DNA of 64,000 nucleotides from Owenia fusiformis (taxonomy: Eukaryota > Annelida > Polychaeta > Sabellida > Oweniidae), in contig CAIIXF020000008.1 of NCBI GenBank assembly GCA_903813345.2, forward strand, positions 3,481,341 through 3,545,340, read 5' to 3'. Every line of letters starts with the position of its first letter. Position 1 is the first letter of the stretch. The translations under genes and the position numbers were made by a program. The notes below the pieces were generated by a model. It searched no databases. It was not told the DNA's origin and was given only the letters and a program-made list of their open reading frames with translations. Shown in pieces: positions 27,171-37,165 of this stretch.

Positions 27171-27925
27171 CTAGTCAACTCGTACCCAAGACAACTCGTA
27201 CCCAAGACAACTTGTACCCAAGACAACTCGTACCCAAGTCAACTCGTACCCAAGACAACTCGTACCCACATTTATTTTCTGTATTATGGGTGCATATAAG
27301 AAAACAAATTGAGTCTGTGTCAAAATGTTTAATGTTATAATTGGATTATATTTGAACACATGCATGCAAAGTGTATTATATCATGTATGAATAAGTATCA
27401 AAATAATATTTGATATTCATATTATTTAGAATATTTTTATTGCTTAATTTTATGAAGGTGACTTCTTAGAATTATCATTCTTTAATCTGATAATATGAAA
27501 TCCTAAATAGATTATCTGTTTAATAAGAAATAGGCGCAAGTTTTGAAAATCTTTATATTTTTGATAATACCATATTTCAAGATGAATTAGATCTGATACT
27601 TGTTCCAAACACTCATTAACATACAAAAATACCACTAATATTGTGAACAATGATTATGAATATGTGGAATAAACATAAATCTCTTCCCTCGAACATCCAA
27701 TATATTTGGTCACAAATTTCAATCGATTTCTTCCAAAAACTCTTCTACATACTTCAAACTATTCTGAACTGTATGTAACCATTATAATATGTATATCTAT
27801 ACCCATTCCCAGCCCAACACTTGATTCAAAACAAAACATATACTTGGGTACAAGTTGTCTTGGGTACGAGTTGTCTTGGGTACGACTTGACTTGGATACG
27901 AGTTGTCTTGGGTACGAGTTGACCA
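27171..27925. mobile_element. 755-bp element whose inverted ends are 15-bp tandem arrays
   Basis: The left end, 27171-27269, is about six copies of a 15-bp unit (CAACTCGTACCCAAG, varying by one or two bases). The right end, 27842-27925, is about five copies of the same unit on the other strand (CTTGGGTACGAGTTG). Outermost sequences CTAGTCAACTCG and CTGGTCAACTCG also match in inverted orientation. The interior is AT-rich and non-coding. The 15-bp period creates spurious repeated peptides (LGYELSWVRV) in overlapping frames. Confidence 0.65.
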
Positions 27926-28528
27926 GTTACCCCAGTATATACTGGACTCAGAACTCAAAATACAAATCAAAGAAACACAAATTATAGCCTAAAGAAAGCA
28001 AACGGAACAATGTCTTAAAAACAAAACAACAATCACCTCTAAAGAAACTGGGAATAGTCAAGTCATAACGCATGCTATAACGAAATTTTCTTGCATTTTT
28101 GGTGGACATTAAGAAATTACCATGTCGCTCTCTCTGCGATAAGCGCGGAAGGAAATTTCGCCCAGTATGTTGTAGTTTTGTACAAGTGTGAATATGAAGA
28201 CAACCACCATCGTGTACATGTACCGGTACTGTATGTATATCGACAATCAACGTTGAAATAACAAACCAGAAATTCATGCAGTGTAATCATCCAATGGCTA
28301 TATAGAATTCCTTAGAATCGTAATTTATAAAGAAGTCTAACTTCTTTTTTGCTCCTGCTTAACAACGAACTGAACAACGAACTGAACAACTGAACAAAGA
28401 AAACATGACATCCACTGACAGTTGGGATATATTCTCATTTTTTTGGATTCTTTTTCATATTAATCAAATTTAAATGCCAAAAATGCAACAAATAATGCGT
28501 AAAGTTACAGAGAGATAAAGTCTCAAAA
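27926..28528. other. intergenic
   Basis: No gene recognised. A 109-codon minus-strand frame at 27948-28277 has no recognisable features and is not called. Confidence 0.4.
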
Positions 28529-28530
28529 TA

Positions 28531-29516
28531 CAGTGCGTATAAAAAAAACGCAACAGATTGTTATATCGGAAAAGCACAAAACCAGTGATATAATAGCATT
28601 GATTTCATTCAATGCACCATAAAGCCATGTGTCTCCTCTTTACAATGATATATCATTCAAGGTCATGGTTGGGCGAGTAATCATTCCTTTTGCAAAGTGG
28701 GCCAAAATTAGCTTGGGGCCAAGTTATAAACATCGCAAAAGTCAGTGTTCGGAGCCCGATGCAATATTGGAAGAAAACATAAAACCAATGCTGACTGCAT
28801 CCTTTCATTCAATGTACCAAAAAGCCAAATTAGTCCTCTTTACAATGGAATATCATTCATTCACAGGGAGTCATCTCTGGCCGAATAATCTTTAATTTTG
28901 CAAAATGGGGCAAAATTCAGCTCGGACACAATTTTTAAACATTGCAAAAGTCAGTACAAGGGGCATACGAGCTATTGGAAGAAGGTGTGGCAGTTCGGGC
29001 ATAGACAGTAAAGTGCTCATACTCATACTCTTGCAAGAATACATCCTATACCCCTCCAAATTGCCGCCACTTCCTTGCACATGAAGATGCGCTCATCTGT
29101 CCACGTCATGCATGGTTCAGCCCTGAGTCATCTCTGGGTTAAAGCAGAGAAAAGCAGCCCATGGGCAATTCTTACTCGAGGTTTTGCAATATCTGGTGGA
29201 GAAATTGTGAGCACAGATGCTCCTGAGATAGCTCCAAAAGACAAAGTCACAACATTTCAAGTTAGGGGAACTTCCATTGGCACTTAGCCCTTGCACGGAT
29301 TTTTTCAATATCTAAAACTTGGTACAGAGCCGATTTTGACCCACTGTGCAAATGGAAGGATTTCTCACCCAACCATTACTACATGTGAATGAATGACATA
29401 TCATTGCAAAGAGGAGAGACGTGGCTTTATGGTGAATTGAATGAAATTGATGTAGTCATCACTAGTTTTGGTATTTTACGAGATATCTATTTGTTGCATT
29501 TTTTTGATACGCCCTG
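28531..29516 (+). mobile_element. 986-bp TIR transposon T1, copy 2
   Basis: The ends CAGTGCGTATAAAAAAAACG and, reverse complemented, CAGGGCGTATCAAAAAAATG are flanked by TA (28529-28530, 29517-29518). It has the same inner structure as copy 1 at 18479-19468 but inverted relative to it: long inverted arms, a third related module, and the same small reading frame. The two copies differ by scattered substitutions and short indels, so both are moderately old. Confidence 0.8.
29075..29287 (+). CDS. small reading frame inside transposon T1 copy 2 (70 residues)
   Basis: The frame reads MHMKMRSSVHVMHGSALSHL, then FAISGGEIVSTDAPEIAP and VRGTSIGT. Compared with copy 1, most differences are conservative (K/R, I/V, E/G) and no stop intervenes. 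Length differs by one residue (KSSPWA versus KSPWA). Function unknown. Confidence 0.3.
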   Translation: MHMKMRSSVHVMHGSALSHLWVKAEKSSPWAILTRGFAISGGEIVSTDAPEIAPKDKVTTFQVRGTSIGT

Positions 29517-32060
29517 TATATAATTCGTCGTTGATCAAGAGAATCGAGCGTTTTGTAATTGTTGTTAGAAAATGTATAAACTTTAAACATGAGGAATATT
29601 TTTCTTGCTAATGATACTCTAGTTTTAACATTGCATGTCTCTGAATCCCCTTTTGGTGGGGGCAACTCCAATCCATCGTCATGTCATATCAGGATTTTTA
29701 TCTGTATGCGAAGCTGCATTCTTCCCAGCGTTACAATCTATGGTCTGCCCATGTTTCAATGGTACAAAATCGCTTAATCTCCCTAAGGGGAACCGGTGTA
29801 AAAGGGTAGGTGGTCCTATCAATATTTGGCCGTACTCTCTATCGATTTATATGGTGACCTAATTACAATTATTTTCCTTATTATTTATACACAGCCAGGG
29901 CCAGTAAGGGCCGTAAGGAAAGGGGACCATAATTCCTAGGGGACCATAATTTCTTTTACACCGGGATAAAGAAAAAATGGATAACGATTGGTCTTGGATG
30001 AAGAATCCTATAAATGGTACTCTTCCGGCTGTACCGTACCCCTGGGTTTGTAAGAGTTGTGCGAAAAATTCTGATGGTGTAAGGTGATTCAGACTTTGGT
30101 TGTATAATTCTACCAAAATGTCCCATCCCGGTGTCAAGGCGACGGTTGGGCGAACTGGTAATAGAACGAGTATGGCGGCTGGAAAATAAAAAATCAGCAT
30201 TTCCGTATTCTTATTCTTTCAAAAAGTTTGCTTTTTGCTTCTACATATGTCTAGTAAACAGACGCTGACACAAGTTGGCATCCTATTAGGATATTTTCTA
30301 AATAGCAGAAAAAGCAATGAAATCTAGTTCTGCCATCTTTTATTCAGCTTTTAATTTTGGCTAGAGTTCCATTCACTTACATGCTAAATTCTTGGAAAAG
30401 TGACTTAATTTCACGATTTATCAAAGAGTGTTAGTTGAATCTGTATAGAACTTGAATGATACACCACATGATGACCCTGTTTATGTACGTGTTGTGATTA
30501 AACATGCAAATGTTGGTTGACATACAAATAATCCAAGGTTTTAAAGAATTTTAGCATTACATCTATCGAGATTTAGCCCAAGTTTTTTTAAATTGTCATA
30601 GAAAATTTTTCAAATTACATAACTGTGTAAATCAAAGGTATTATAGGAGAAAACATTTCACTTAATTCAAATACAGTACTCCATTTGAAAGAAGGTAATG
30701 TAAGTCATTGAGGTTTAATATGCAAATCTCTTAAAATCTCACGAAAAACTAGATTTAGCGAGATTTCAAAAGCTATATGGAAACTATACTATTGGCCCTC
30801 ATTATTTAATCCGAGATGTATACGGGATGAAATTCTTTTCACTTTTAATTCTGATGACAAATGGATTGATTTTCGCATTTAAAAGTCTAATCTTATAAAT
30901 GGTCTTTCCCTAAGGATTCAAAACAAAACAATTAATAAAAAGTTTATACGATTGACACGTTTTGCTAAACTACAATATTATTCATAATCCATGAATCCTG
31001 TATGGAAACTAAAATTACATGGCAGGTTGGCTTCAAAAATAGCTAACATAATCGGCTTTAAATGTGTTGGGTTACTTTGGGATTGCTTCGTGACAGGAAG
31101 ACGTGTTGACCACATTTAAGAGGAGGGGGCATTCCAGAATTCATAGAGAACCTTCTCTGTATACAGATGAACTTAAAGAGAATTTCAGTGATGTGTTGAT
31201 CTATGAATTTAGGGATATTCCCTATTTGTTATAGATGTAAGGTCAGCCATTTCGATCACCAAATATATACATGTATGTCTATTCCCAACACTAGAAGTGC
31301 ATATTCTAAGCATTCCCTACTATCAATCAACCACCTATCTATAGGTAAAGATTCCACTGATACTACCATTATGATTAATGTAAACATGATAGCAAAATAT
31401 TGGTTGGTATTACCAGGACTTATCTCTGTCATTGTTGGTCTCTATGGACAGACCTGGAATGAAAGAGATCAGTGACAAGCATATCTGATAAGTACAATCA
31501 TCATATTATTGTATTTGGAAAGGTCAACAATGGATCATACATCACTGCAGGGTAGAGTTTTGGCATTAAAATACCAAAGGAACTAAGTGAAATAGTGCTA
31601 GGATACATTACAGAAAGCGGCAGTTAAACCCAATATGTATAACGTGTTAAGGATATATTTTTATAATAAGATGAGACCCAAGCAAAAAATAGAAATATAT
31701 TGTAATCCTTTATGGTTATTAGTATAATGATCTCTTATTATTAAATAAAACAAGACTTCAACGTGGTTCCAAAATATACATTGTGCTCATAATATGACCA
31801 TTTATTCATAAACTGATTATGAAGAGCCTCTTCAAACCCCAAAGTGTTTCTCAAATATTTGAATTCTACTTTAAGATTTTATATTCAATTTATTGCAAAC
31901 ACAAATATGTATCAGATGACAGCCCTGAGTTGCTCTATGTACCTGAGATTTACTATAATCATACGCGCATAGTACTTATAAACAGATTGAATTTGGACCA
32001 CTTGATCAGCCAATAATAATCGGATTTGCCATGGTCATTGTTTGAAAGGTGACATTTCAT
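29517..32060. other. intergenic, no supported gene
   Basis: Perfect 12-bp inverted arms CCGGTGTAAAAG (29793-29804) and CTTTTACACCGG (29953-29964) suggest a decayed fold-back element. A 113-codon minus-strand frame (29859-30200) contains protein-like stretches (VALTPGWDILVELY, HLTPSEFFAQLLQTQGYGTA) but lacks splice context or a known domain. A second stretch at about 31130-31235 (HSRIHREPSLYTDEL in one frame) may be retroelement debris. Neither is called. Confidence 0.35.
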
Positions 32061-32116
32061 TAAACGATCTCACACGTTTGACAGAAGCTGGAACAGACAA
32101 AAGCGGACAAATTCAG
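32061..32116 (+). other. probable 5' untranslated exon of Reeler gene A
   Basis: A consensus donor, AATTCAG/gtaaga, at 32117 precedes the coding exon acceptor at 32315-32316. The upstream limit of this exon is not visible and is approximate. Confidence 0.4.
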
Positions 32117-32318
32117 GTAAGACTAACTTATCTTATTTAACGTTTGATAAAATACATACCTTTTGATTGATTTTAATCATCAAAGTTCTTGTTTATATTT
32201 CTTTATTTTGCGAACTGCAAATTACTCACAATTTTCAAATCAAATCCATTGGGCTATTTTTTCCAAATTGCTGATTTATTCTGTCTTTTTGAATCATAAT
32301 GCTTGAATGTTTCCAGAG

Positions 32319-33868
32319 ATGGCAGTGTCGGTAACAGTCATTTTATTAATGTTGGTATATTCCCTATCGGCCTACCCAACCGGTGCCCCAGTTGCAAAAT
32401 GTGGGGACATGACCCCAGGTCATGGTACCAAAAACGACATTACAAATTCACCATATACAGTCACAGCATCGAGGACAACCTTCAAAGCGGGTGACTCAAT
32501 GACAGTGACCGTCTCAGGAACAGGTGGGGCCACGTTCAAGGGCTTTTTCTTGCAGGCAAGATTAAATGGTACTATCATTGGGTCATTCTCCAACTTGTCG
32601 CCAACGAATAGCACGAAGACAATAACGTGTGCAACTGCTAATGATGCAGCCACACACGCAGATAGGACTATCAAGAACACCATAACTGCGACTTGGACAG
32701 CTCCACGTGGTTTACTCAGTACAACCGGGAATATGGTATTTGTGTAAGTGAACTGCATCGTTTTAAATCTCAAGTCTTGACTGTTACTACAAGCATAGTA
32801 TTTTTTAAATAAAAATGAATGAAAATGGGCATACTTGGTAGTGCTTGGGCTGCACTATACTATTTATGCCTCACATATACATGTATCTCATTTCACTTTC
32901 AGGAGCACTGTTGTAACAGACTTTGACACAGTTTGGATCCAAGTGCCTTCGACTGCCCTAACGTATGAAGCTGATGGCACAGGTCAGTACATTTTGCAAA
33001 GATTTAAGGCAGACATAAAGATCGCAGTACGATACGATAGTAATTCATATGTTGATCTGCTCTTCCCTCCTTTATGAACATTATTTCTATTTTCCTAAGC
33101 CTATATGACATTTTGTATGCTTGCCTTTTCGCGTTCTGTCCGTCCTATCATATGTAAAAATAGAGAAACTCCATAGGTCCCACACGGTGCTAATATTGCT
33201 CTATATCCCACTTACATATTTTAACAAAACACTTTTATGGGGGCATTTATATTTCAATCGTAAATTATTTTGCAAAGGGTGTGATCAATGTTTCAAAAGC
33301 AATGCAGTCTCTATTCCTCCTTGCAAAATGTAAAGTTAGCCCTGGCAAGTAATGCAGAATTAACCCTTGCAAGAAATGTGAAATATGCACACTTGTTATA
33401 TGCTGATAATATATCAATCACTACCTGAGGGCCAGGAATATGTTAAAAATGTTTAAAAAGTCCCCTAGTGTACTGAGTTGGTAATGTGTGGTGTATACAT
33501 GTATATTAATAGATTTGATTAATTTTACTATATTACTTACATTGAATAAGAATAAGACTGATTTTTTTATTAATGACTGTATACCCGGGCCTCAGATCAC
33601 TACCCTATACGTACTTTAGAGGCACATGCATTCTGATACTCATCACATCTTTCTGTCTTAAAGGGGAAATATGCATACTCATGATTTAACATGATGCTGT
33701 AGCAAGGTGGTACAGTGGGTACACGTGTAGTGTGTATGTTTTTTTAACAGGCGACTCTGTATTAAATCTAACAAGTTTGTTGTTTCAGGAGGCGCTGGTA
33801 ACATTGCGGGAATGGGGAGTATTGTTCTAACGTTGCTGTCAGCTCTTCTGGTACAGCTGATAAATTAG
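32319..33868 (+). CDS. secreted Reeler-domain protein A, probably GPI-anchored (194 residues, 3 coding exons)
   Basis: Exons 32319-32743, 32903-32982 and 33789-33868, phases 2 and 1, stop TAG. The acceptor TTTCCAG/AG places exon start at 32317, so the start is MAVSVTVILLML and not the upstream in-frame ATG at 32307. Signal peptide about residues 1-18, then the Reeler domain: YPTGAPVAKCGDMTPGH, FKAGDSMTVTVSG, FKGFFLQARLNG, TITCATAND, ATWTAPRG and FDTVWIQVPS. The C-terminal exon (GGAGNIAGMGSIVLTLLSAL, then LVQLIN) is small residues followed by a hydrophobic tail, as for GPI attachment. Small Reeler proteins are known in invertebrate immune and surface contexts; that role is inference here. Poly(A) signals at 34159 and 34188. 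Gene B is a tandem paralogue. Confidence 0.88.
33420..33600 (+). repeat. inverted repeat IR1, left arm
   Basis: This arm includes GTGGTGTATACATGTATATT, GAATAAGAATAAGACTGATT and GACTGTATACCCGGGCCTC. It matches 34935-35110 on the opposite strand over about 180 bp with small indels. The pair encloses the last exon of Reeler gene A. It may be a transposon's ends or a local inverted duplication. Confidence 0.65.
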
Positions 33869-34158
33869 AGGACGCTAAATTAGAGGACACGCCATATAGG
33901 AGCTTTGACAATTTTTACATTTTTAAAATGCCCAAACAAAACATTAGTTTATATAAAGTATTGGAATCATGATAAAATCATTCACACGAATTGCAAGCCG
34001 TACTTCATATTATAGATCAGGACAATCCAGTCTAATCCACTGATCATGTCGGGAGGCTAAAAGTAGTACAGTCTAATCCGGTTTAGGTTGAGGAAATTAA
34101 ATGCATTGACTCGTATGGTTTATATATTAAGTCTAATTTGCCCATGGTTTAACTTTGG

Positions 34159-34193
34159 AATAAATACGAACTACACTGTATAAGAGAAATAAA
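34159..34193 (+). terminator. poly(A) signals of Reeler gene A
   Basis: Two AATAAA hexamers, at 34159-34164 and 34188-34193, lie about 300 bases after the stop codon on the plus strand. Confidence 0.45.
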
Positions 34194-34573
34194 GCATTGT
34201 ATTTTGTAAATTTTGTGTACAAGGGTACGACAAGTGTATTCAATTTAATTTAAGGTGCCATGGAAGTTAACAGGAAATGACAAAACAGGAAGCATGCTAT
34301 TTTTCATGAAAACATTAAGAAAACACACAATTTTTTTCTCAAATGTTTCCTTATGCGAAAGAAAATAATCTATTTCATGCAATGGGTATATTATTTGCGG
34401 ATAACATTCACTGCTCTTTGAAGTCAAACAACGCTAAGAGTAAAAGCTATTGAAAACGGCGCCAGAGTATCACACCCTAAAATGTGCCATTTCTTTTTTT
34501 ACTTTTTAATGGCACGATATAGTTAAATTATAATATTAACATATGTTTTCAGAATAACTCTGAAGGTTTTAAT

Positions 34574-34750
34574 AAGATCTATATGTATTTGGTCTTTTTG
34601 ATTTTTTCTATGTAAATAATATTTCATTTTTTGTCCAGCTTGGGGCAGCAGTTTTAAAGGTGAAATACAAAACTGCTCCTCCCAATCGGGACAAAGAAAT
34701 TAAACATTATTTTTTATAGGAAAAATTAAAAAGACCAAATACATCTAGAT
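34574..34750. repeat. fold-back element
   Basis: The left arm AGATCTATATGTATTTGGTC followed by TTTTTGATTTTTTCTA pairs with the right end AAAAAGACCAAATACATCTA. Further inside, AGCAGTTTT/AAAACTGCT and TTTGTCC/GGGACAAA also pair. This gives a long imperfect hairpin of about 177 bp without coding capacity. Confidence 0.6.
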
Positions 34751-34934
34751 TTTGTGGTAATTATTGTCGAAAATAATACATTGAAATAGACTTTAATAAA
34801 AAAAAATCGGTTATGAATATAATTCAATAAATCCATTCAAACTGGGAGTATGTGTCAGTTGAACATCTTATTTCAAAAACTATGACATCGCGAAATGTAT
34901 ATACGATGTCCTCAAACTGAACATTGCTCAAATC

Positions 34935-35110
34935 CTCTATGAGGCCCGGGTCATTACTGTCATTAATAAAAAATCAGTCTTATTCTTATCCATGTAAGTA
35001 ATCTAGTAAAATCTATTAATCTATTAATATACATGTATACACCACGCATTAACATCTCAGTACACTCAGTGGACTTTTTAAACATTTTTAACGTATTCCT
35101 AGGCCTCAGC
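34935..35110 (-). repeat. inverted repeat IR1, right arm
   Basis: Reverse-complement partner of 33420-33600; see that entry. Contains GAGGCCCGGGTCATTAC and AATCAGTCTTATTCTTATCC. Confidence 0.65.
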
Positions 35111-35616
35111 TCAAATCATTGTTCCTTTGCTATACCATAAATGTATATGGGTCTTATATGGTATTATATTGTAGCTTGTAAATAGACACCGGTCAAATAG
35201 TTTTATACATGCTCATACTATAGCATTCTGTGCCTTGTATGTAAAATAGGCTATTTATAAATCTGGTCAGAACTGTGTATGTATGATCACGATGATTGCA
35301 TGCTGAATTACAAATGCGTATATAGTATTAGCACGTGGATTGTACTACTGTGTGTTATTAGTTCAAGCAAGGACATTGCGGTGTGTTATATATTTACTTT
35401 TTATATATTGACCGTTGTATATCGGCTGTTTAGGAAAAGTGTACCTGTGTATTGTAGAATATATCACAAAAAGGTGTTTATTGATTTCTGTTATTGTTGA
35501 GGATATTTCATTCGTGTAGTAGAATCTAGAGACTATTTACAACGTTTGGTAAGTTTTTCATTATACAAATTCGTATCGTGCACTCATTGTCAATTGCAGT
35601 TTTGTGTAATCATTAA
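35111..35616. other. intergenic
   Basis: No gene or repeat recognised. A 73-codon plus-strand frame (35279-35500) is Tyr/Ile/Val-rich and uninformative. Confidence 0.4.
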
Positions 35617-36019
35617 GGTTCAGCTGGAAAGTAACATTTTGTAAAAAATTGCTATACCTGCACATGTTATTTTCTGGTACAAAATTAAGTATGAAGTCAT
35701 GCGTGTATTTCCTTGCTTTTTTCAGGAAAGTATCATTACACTGTCTACTTTTAGTAAACCTGGAAATAGGCCAATGGTAGCTCCTGTGTTGTCTGGAAAC
35801 TTTGAAAGAAAATTTGGAAAAATAGAAAGTGTGAAATATCAGAATTTTATGGAGTTCCCATTGAACTCCTACCAGATATTCTAAAAGAAGACAATGTAAT
35901 GATACTTTCCTGAAAAAAGCAAGGAAATTGACATATGCCTTCATACTTAATTTTGTACCAGAAAATAACATGTGCAGGTATAGCAATTTTTTACCAAAAT
36001 GTTACTTTCCAGCTGAACC
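35617..36019. mobile_element. TTAA-flanked MITE, copy 1
   Basis: The ends GGTTCAGCTGGAAAGTAACA and the reverse complement TGTTACTTTCCAGCTGAACC-type right end pair over about 120 bp. TTAA flanks both sides (35613-35616 and 36020-36023), as expected for a TTAA-targeting element (piggyBac-like insertion preference). Interior about 170 bp. No transposase. Confidence 0.7.
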
Positions 36020-36250
36020 TTAACCTGATATATTAGAGAGTCTATATTCTAACAACATTCTTAAGGTATAGCCTCTTATTCAGCTGTCAAATTTTATATA
36101 ATTGACAGAATTTCAAAAGGAAATTCTTCATGATGTTCAACTTGGGAGGAAGAATAATAGAACTGGAATAGAAGCCCAAAATCCAACTGCACTTTGACTG
36201 TTCAGCGTTAAGGCATGGGCTTTCAATTCTAGTTGAAAGCCCATGGTTAA

Positions 36251-36654
36251 GGTTCAGCTGGAAAGAAACATTTTGGGAAAAAATTCCTATACCTGCCCAT
36301 GTTATTTTCTGGTACAAAATTAAGTATGAAGTCATGTGTGTATTTCCTTGCTTTTTTCAGGAAAGTATCATTGCATTGTTTACTTTTAGGATATCTGGAA
36401 ACAGGTCGGTGGTAGCTCCTGTGTTGTCTGGAAACTTTGAAAGAAAATTTGGAAAAATAGAAAGTGTGAAATATCAGAATTTCCTGGAGTTCCCATTGAA
36501 CTCCTACCAGATATTATAAAAGAAGACAATGTAATGATACTTTCCTGAAAAAAGCAAGGAAATTGACATATGCCTTCATACTTAATTTTGTACCAGAAAA
36601 TAACATGTGCAGGTATAGCAATTTTTTACCAAAATGTTACTTTCCAGCTGAACC
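36251..36654. mobile_element. TTAA-flanked MITE, copy 2
   Basis: Same element as 35617-36019, carried along in the tandem duplication rather than inserted separately, because the flanking 230 bp is duplicated too. TTAA lies at 36247-36250 and 36655-36658. Confidence 0.7.
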
Positions 36655-37165
36655 TTAACCTGATATATTAGAGAGTCTATATTCTAACAACATTCTAAAG
36701 GTATAGCCTCTTATTCAGCTGTCTAATTTTATATAATTGACAGAATTTCTAAAGGAAATTCTTCATAATGTTCAACTTGGGAGGAAGAATAATAGAACTG
36801 GATCAGAAGCCCAAATCCAACTGCACTTTGACTGTTCAGCGTTAAGGCATGGGCTTTCAATTCTAGTTGAAAGCCCATGGTTAAGGTAACGCTAAGGTTA
36901 ATCAAAAGTACAAAAAATGGCAGCCATAGTCTTCTACATGGTCTACATATGTCAGGTTTGCACAAAGATTGTGCTAATATATACATAGATTATGAGATGA
37001 GGGCTAGTAAATATGTAGGTATATAAACGAGAAGAAAATTCAGTGCCCTACATTTTTGTACGTTCTTAATTTTTGACATACGTTATAGAAATCGCTATGG
37101 AAATGAATTGTATGTACCTGTAAATTACGTGGAACTTCAATTAGGAAACCATTTCTTGCAGCAAC

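Larger units (their letters stand above)
35617..36884. repeat. tandem duplication of a 0.63-kb block between the Reeler genes
   Basis: Unit 1 is 35617-36250 and unit 2 is 36251 to about 36884, with high identity throughout. Each unit contains a TTAA-flanked inverted-repeat element and, at its end, a near-perfect hairpin made of CATGGGCTTTCAA and TTGAAAGCCCATG (36214-36245 and 36848-36879). The duplication junction lies at a TTAAGG sequence. Confidence 0.8.

Noticed and set aside
27171-27987. Peptides with repeated LGYELSWVR motifs
   Set aside because: They arise because the DNA repeat is 15 bp (five codons); the translation is an artefact.
29859-30200. 113-codon minus-strand frame with protein-like stretches (HLTPSEFFAQLLQTQ)
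   Set aside because: No recognised domain, no flanking splice logic and an inverted repeat at its edge; noted under the intergenic entry, not called.
32307-32494. Upstream in-frame ATG and alternative frame at the Reeler A start
   Set aside because: The acceptor at 32315-32316 removes the upstream ATG; the overlapping frame is a shadow of the Reeler frame.
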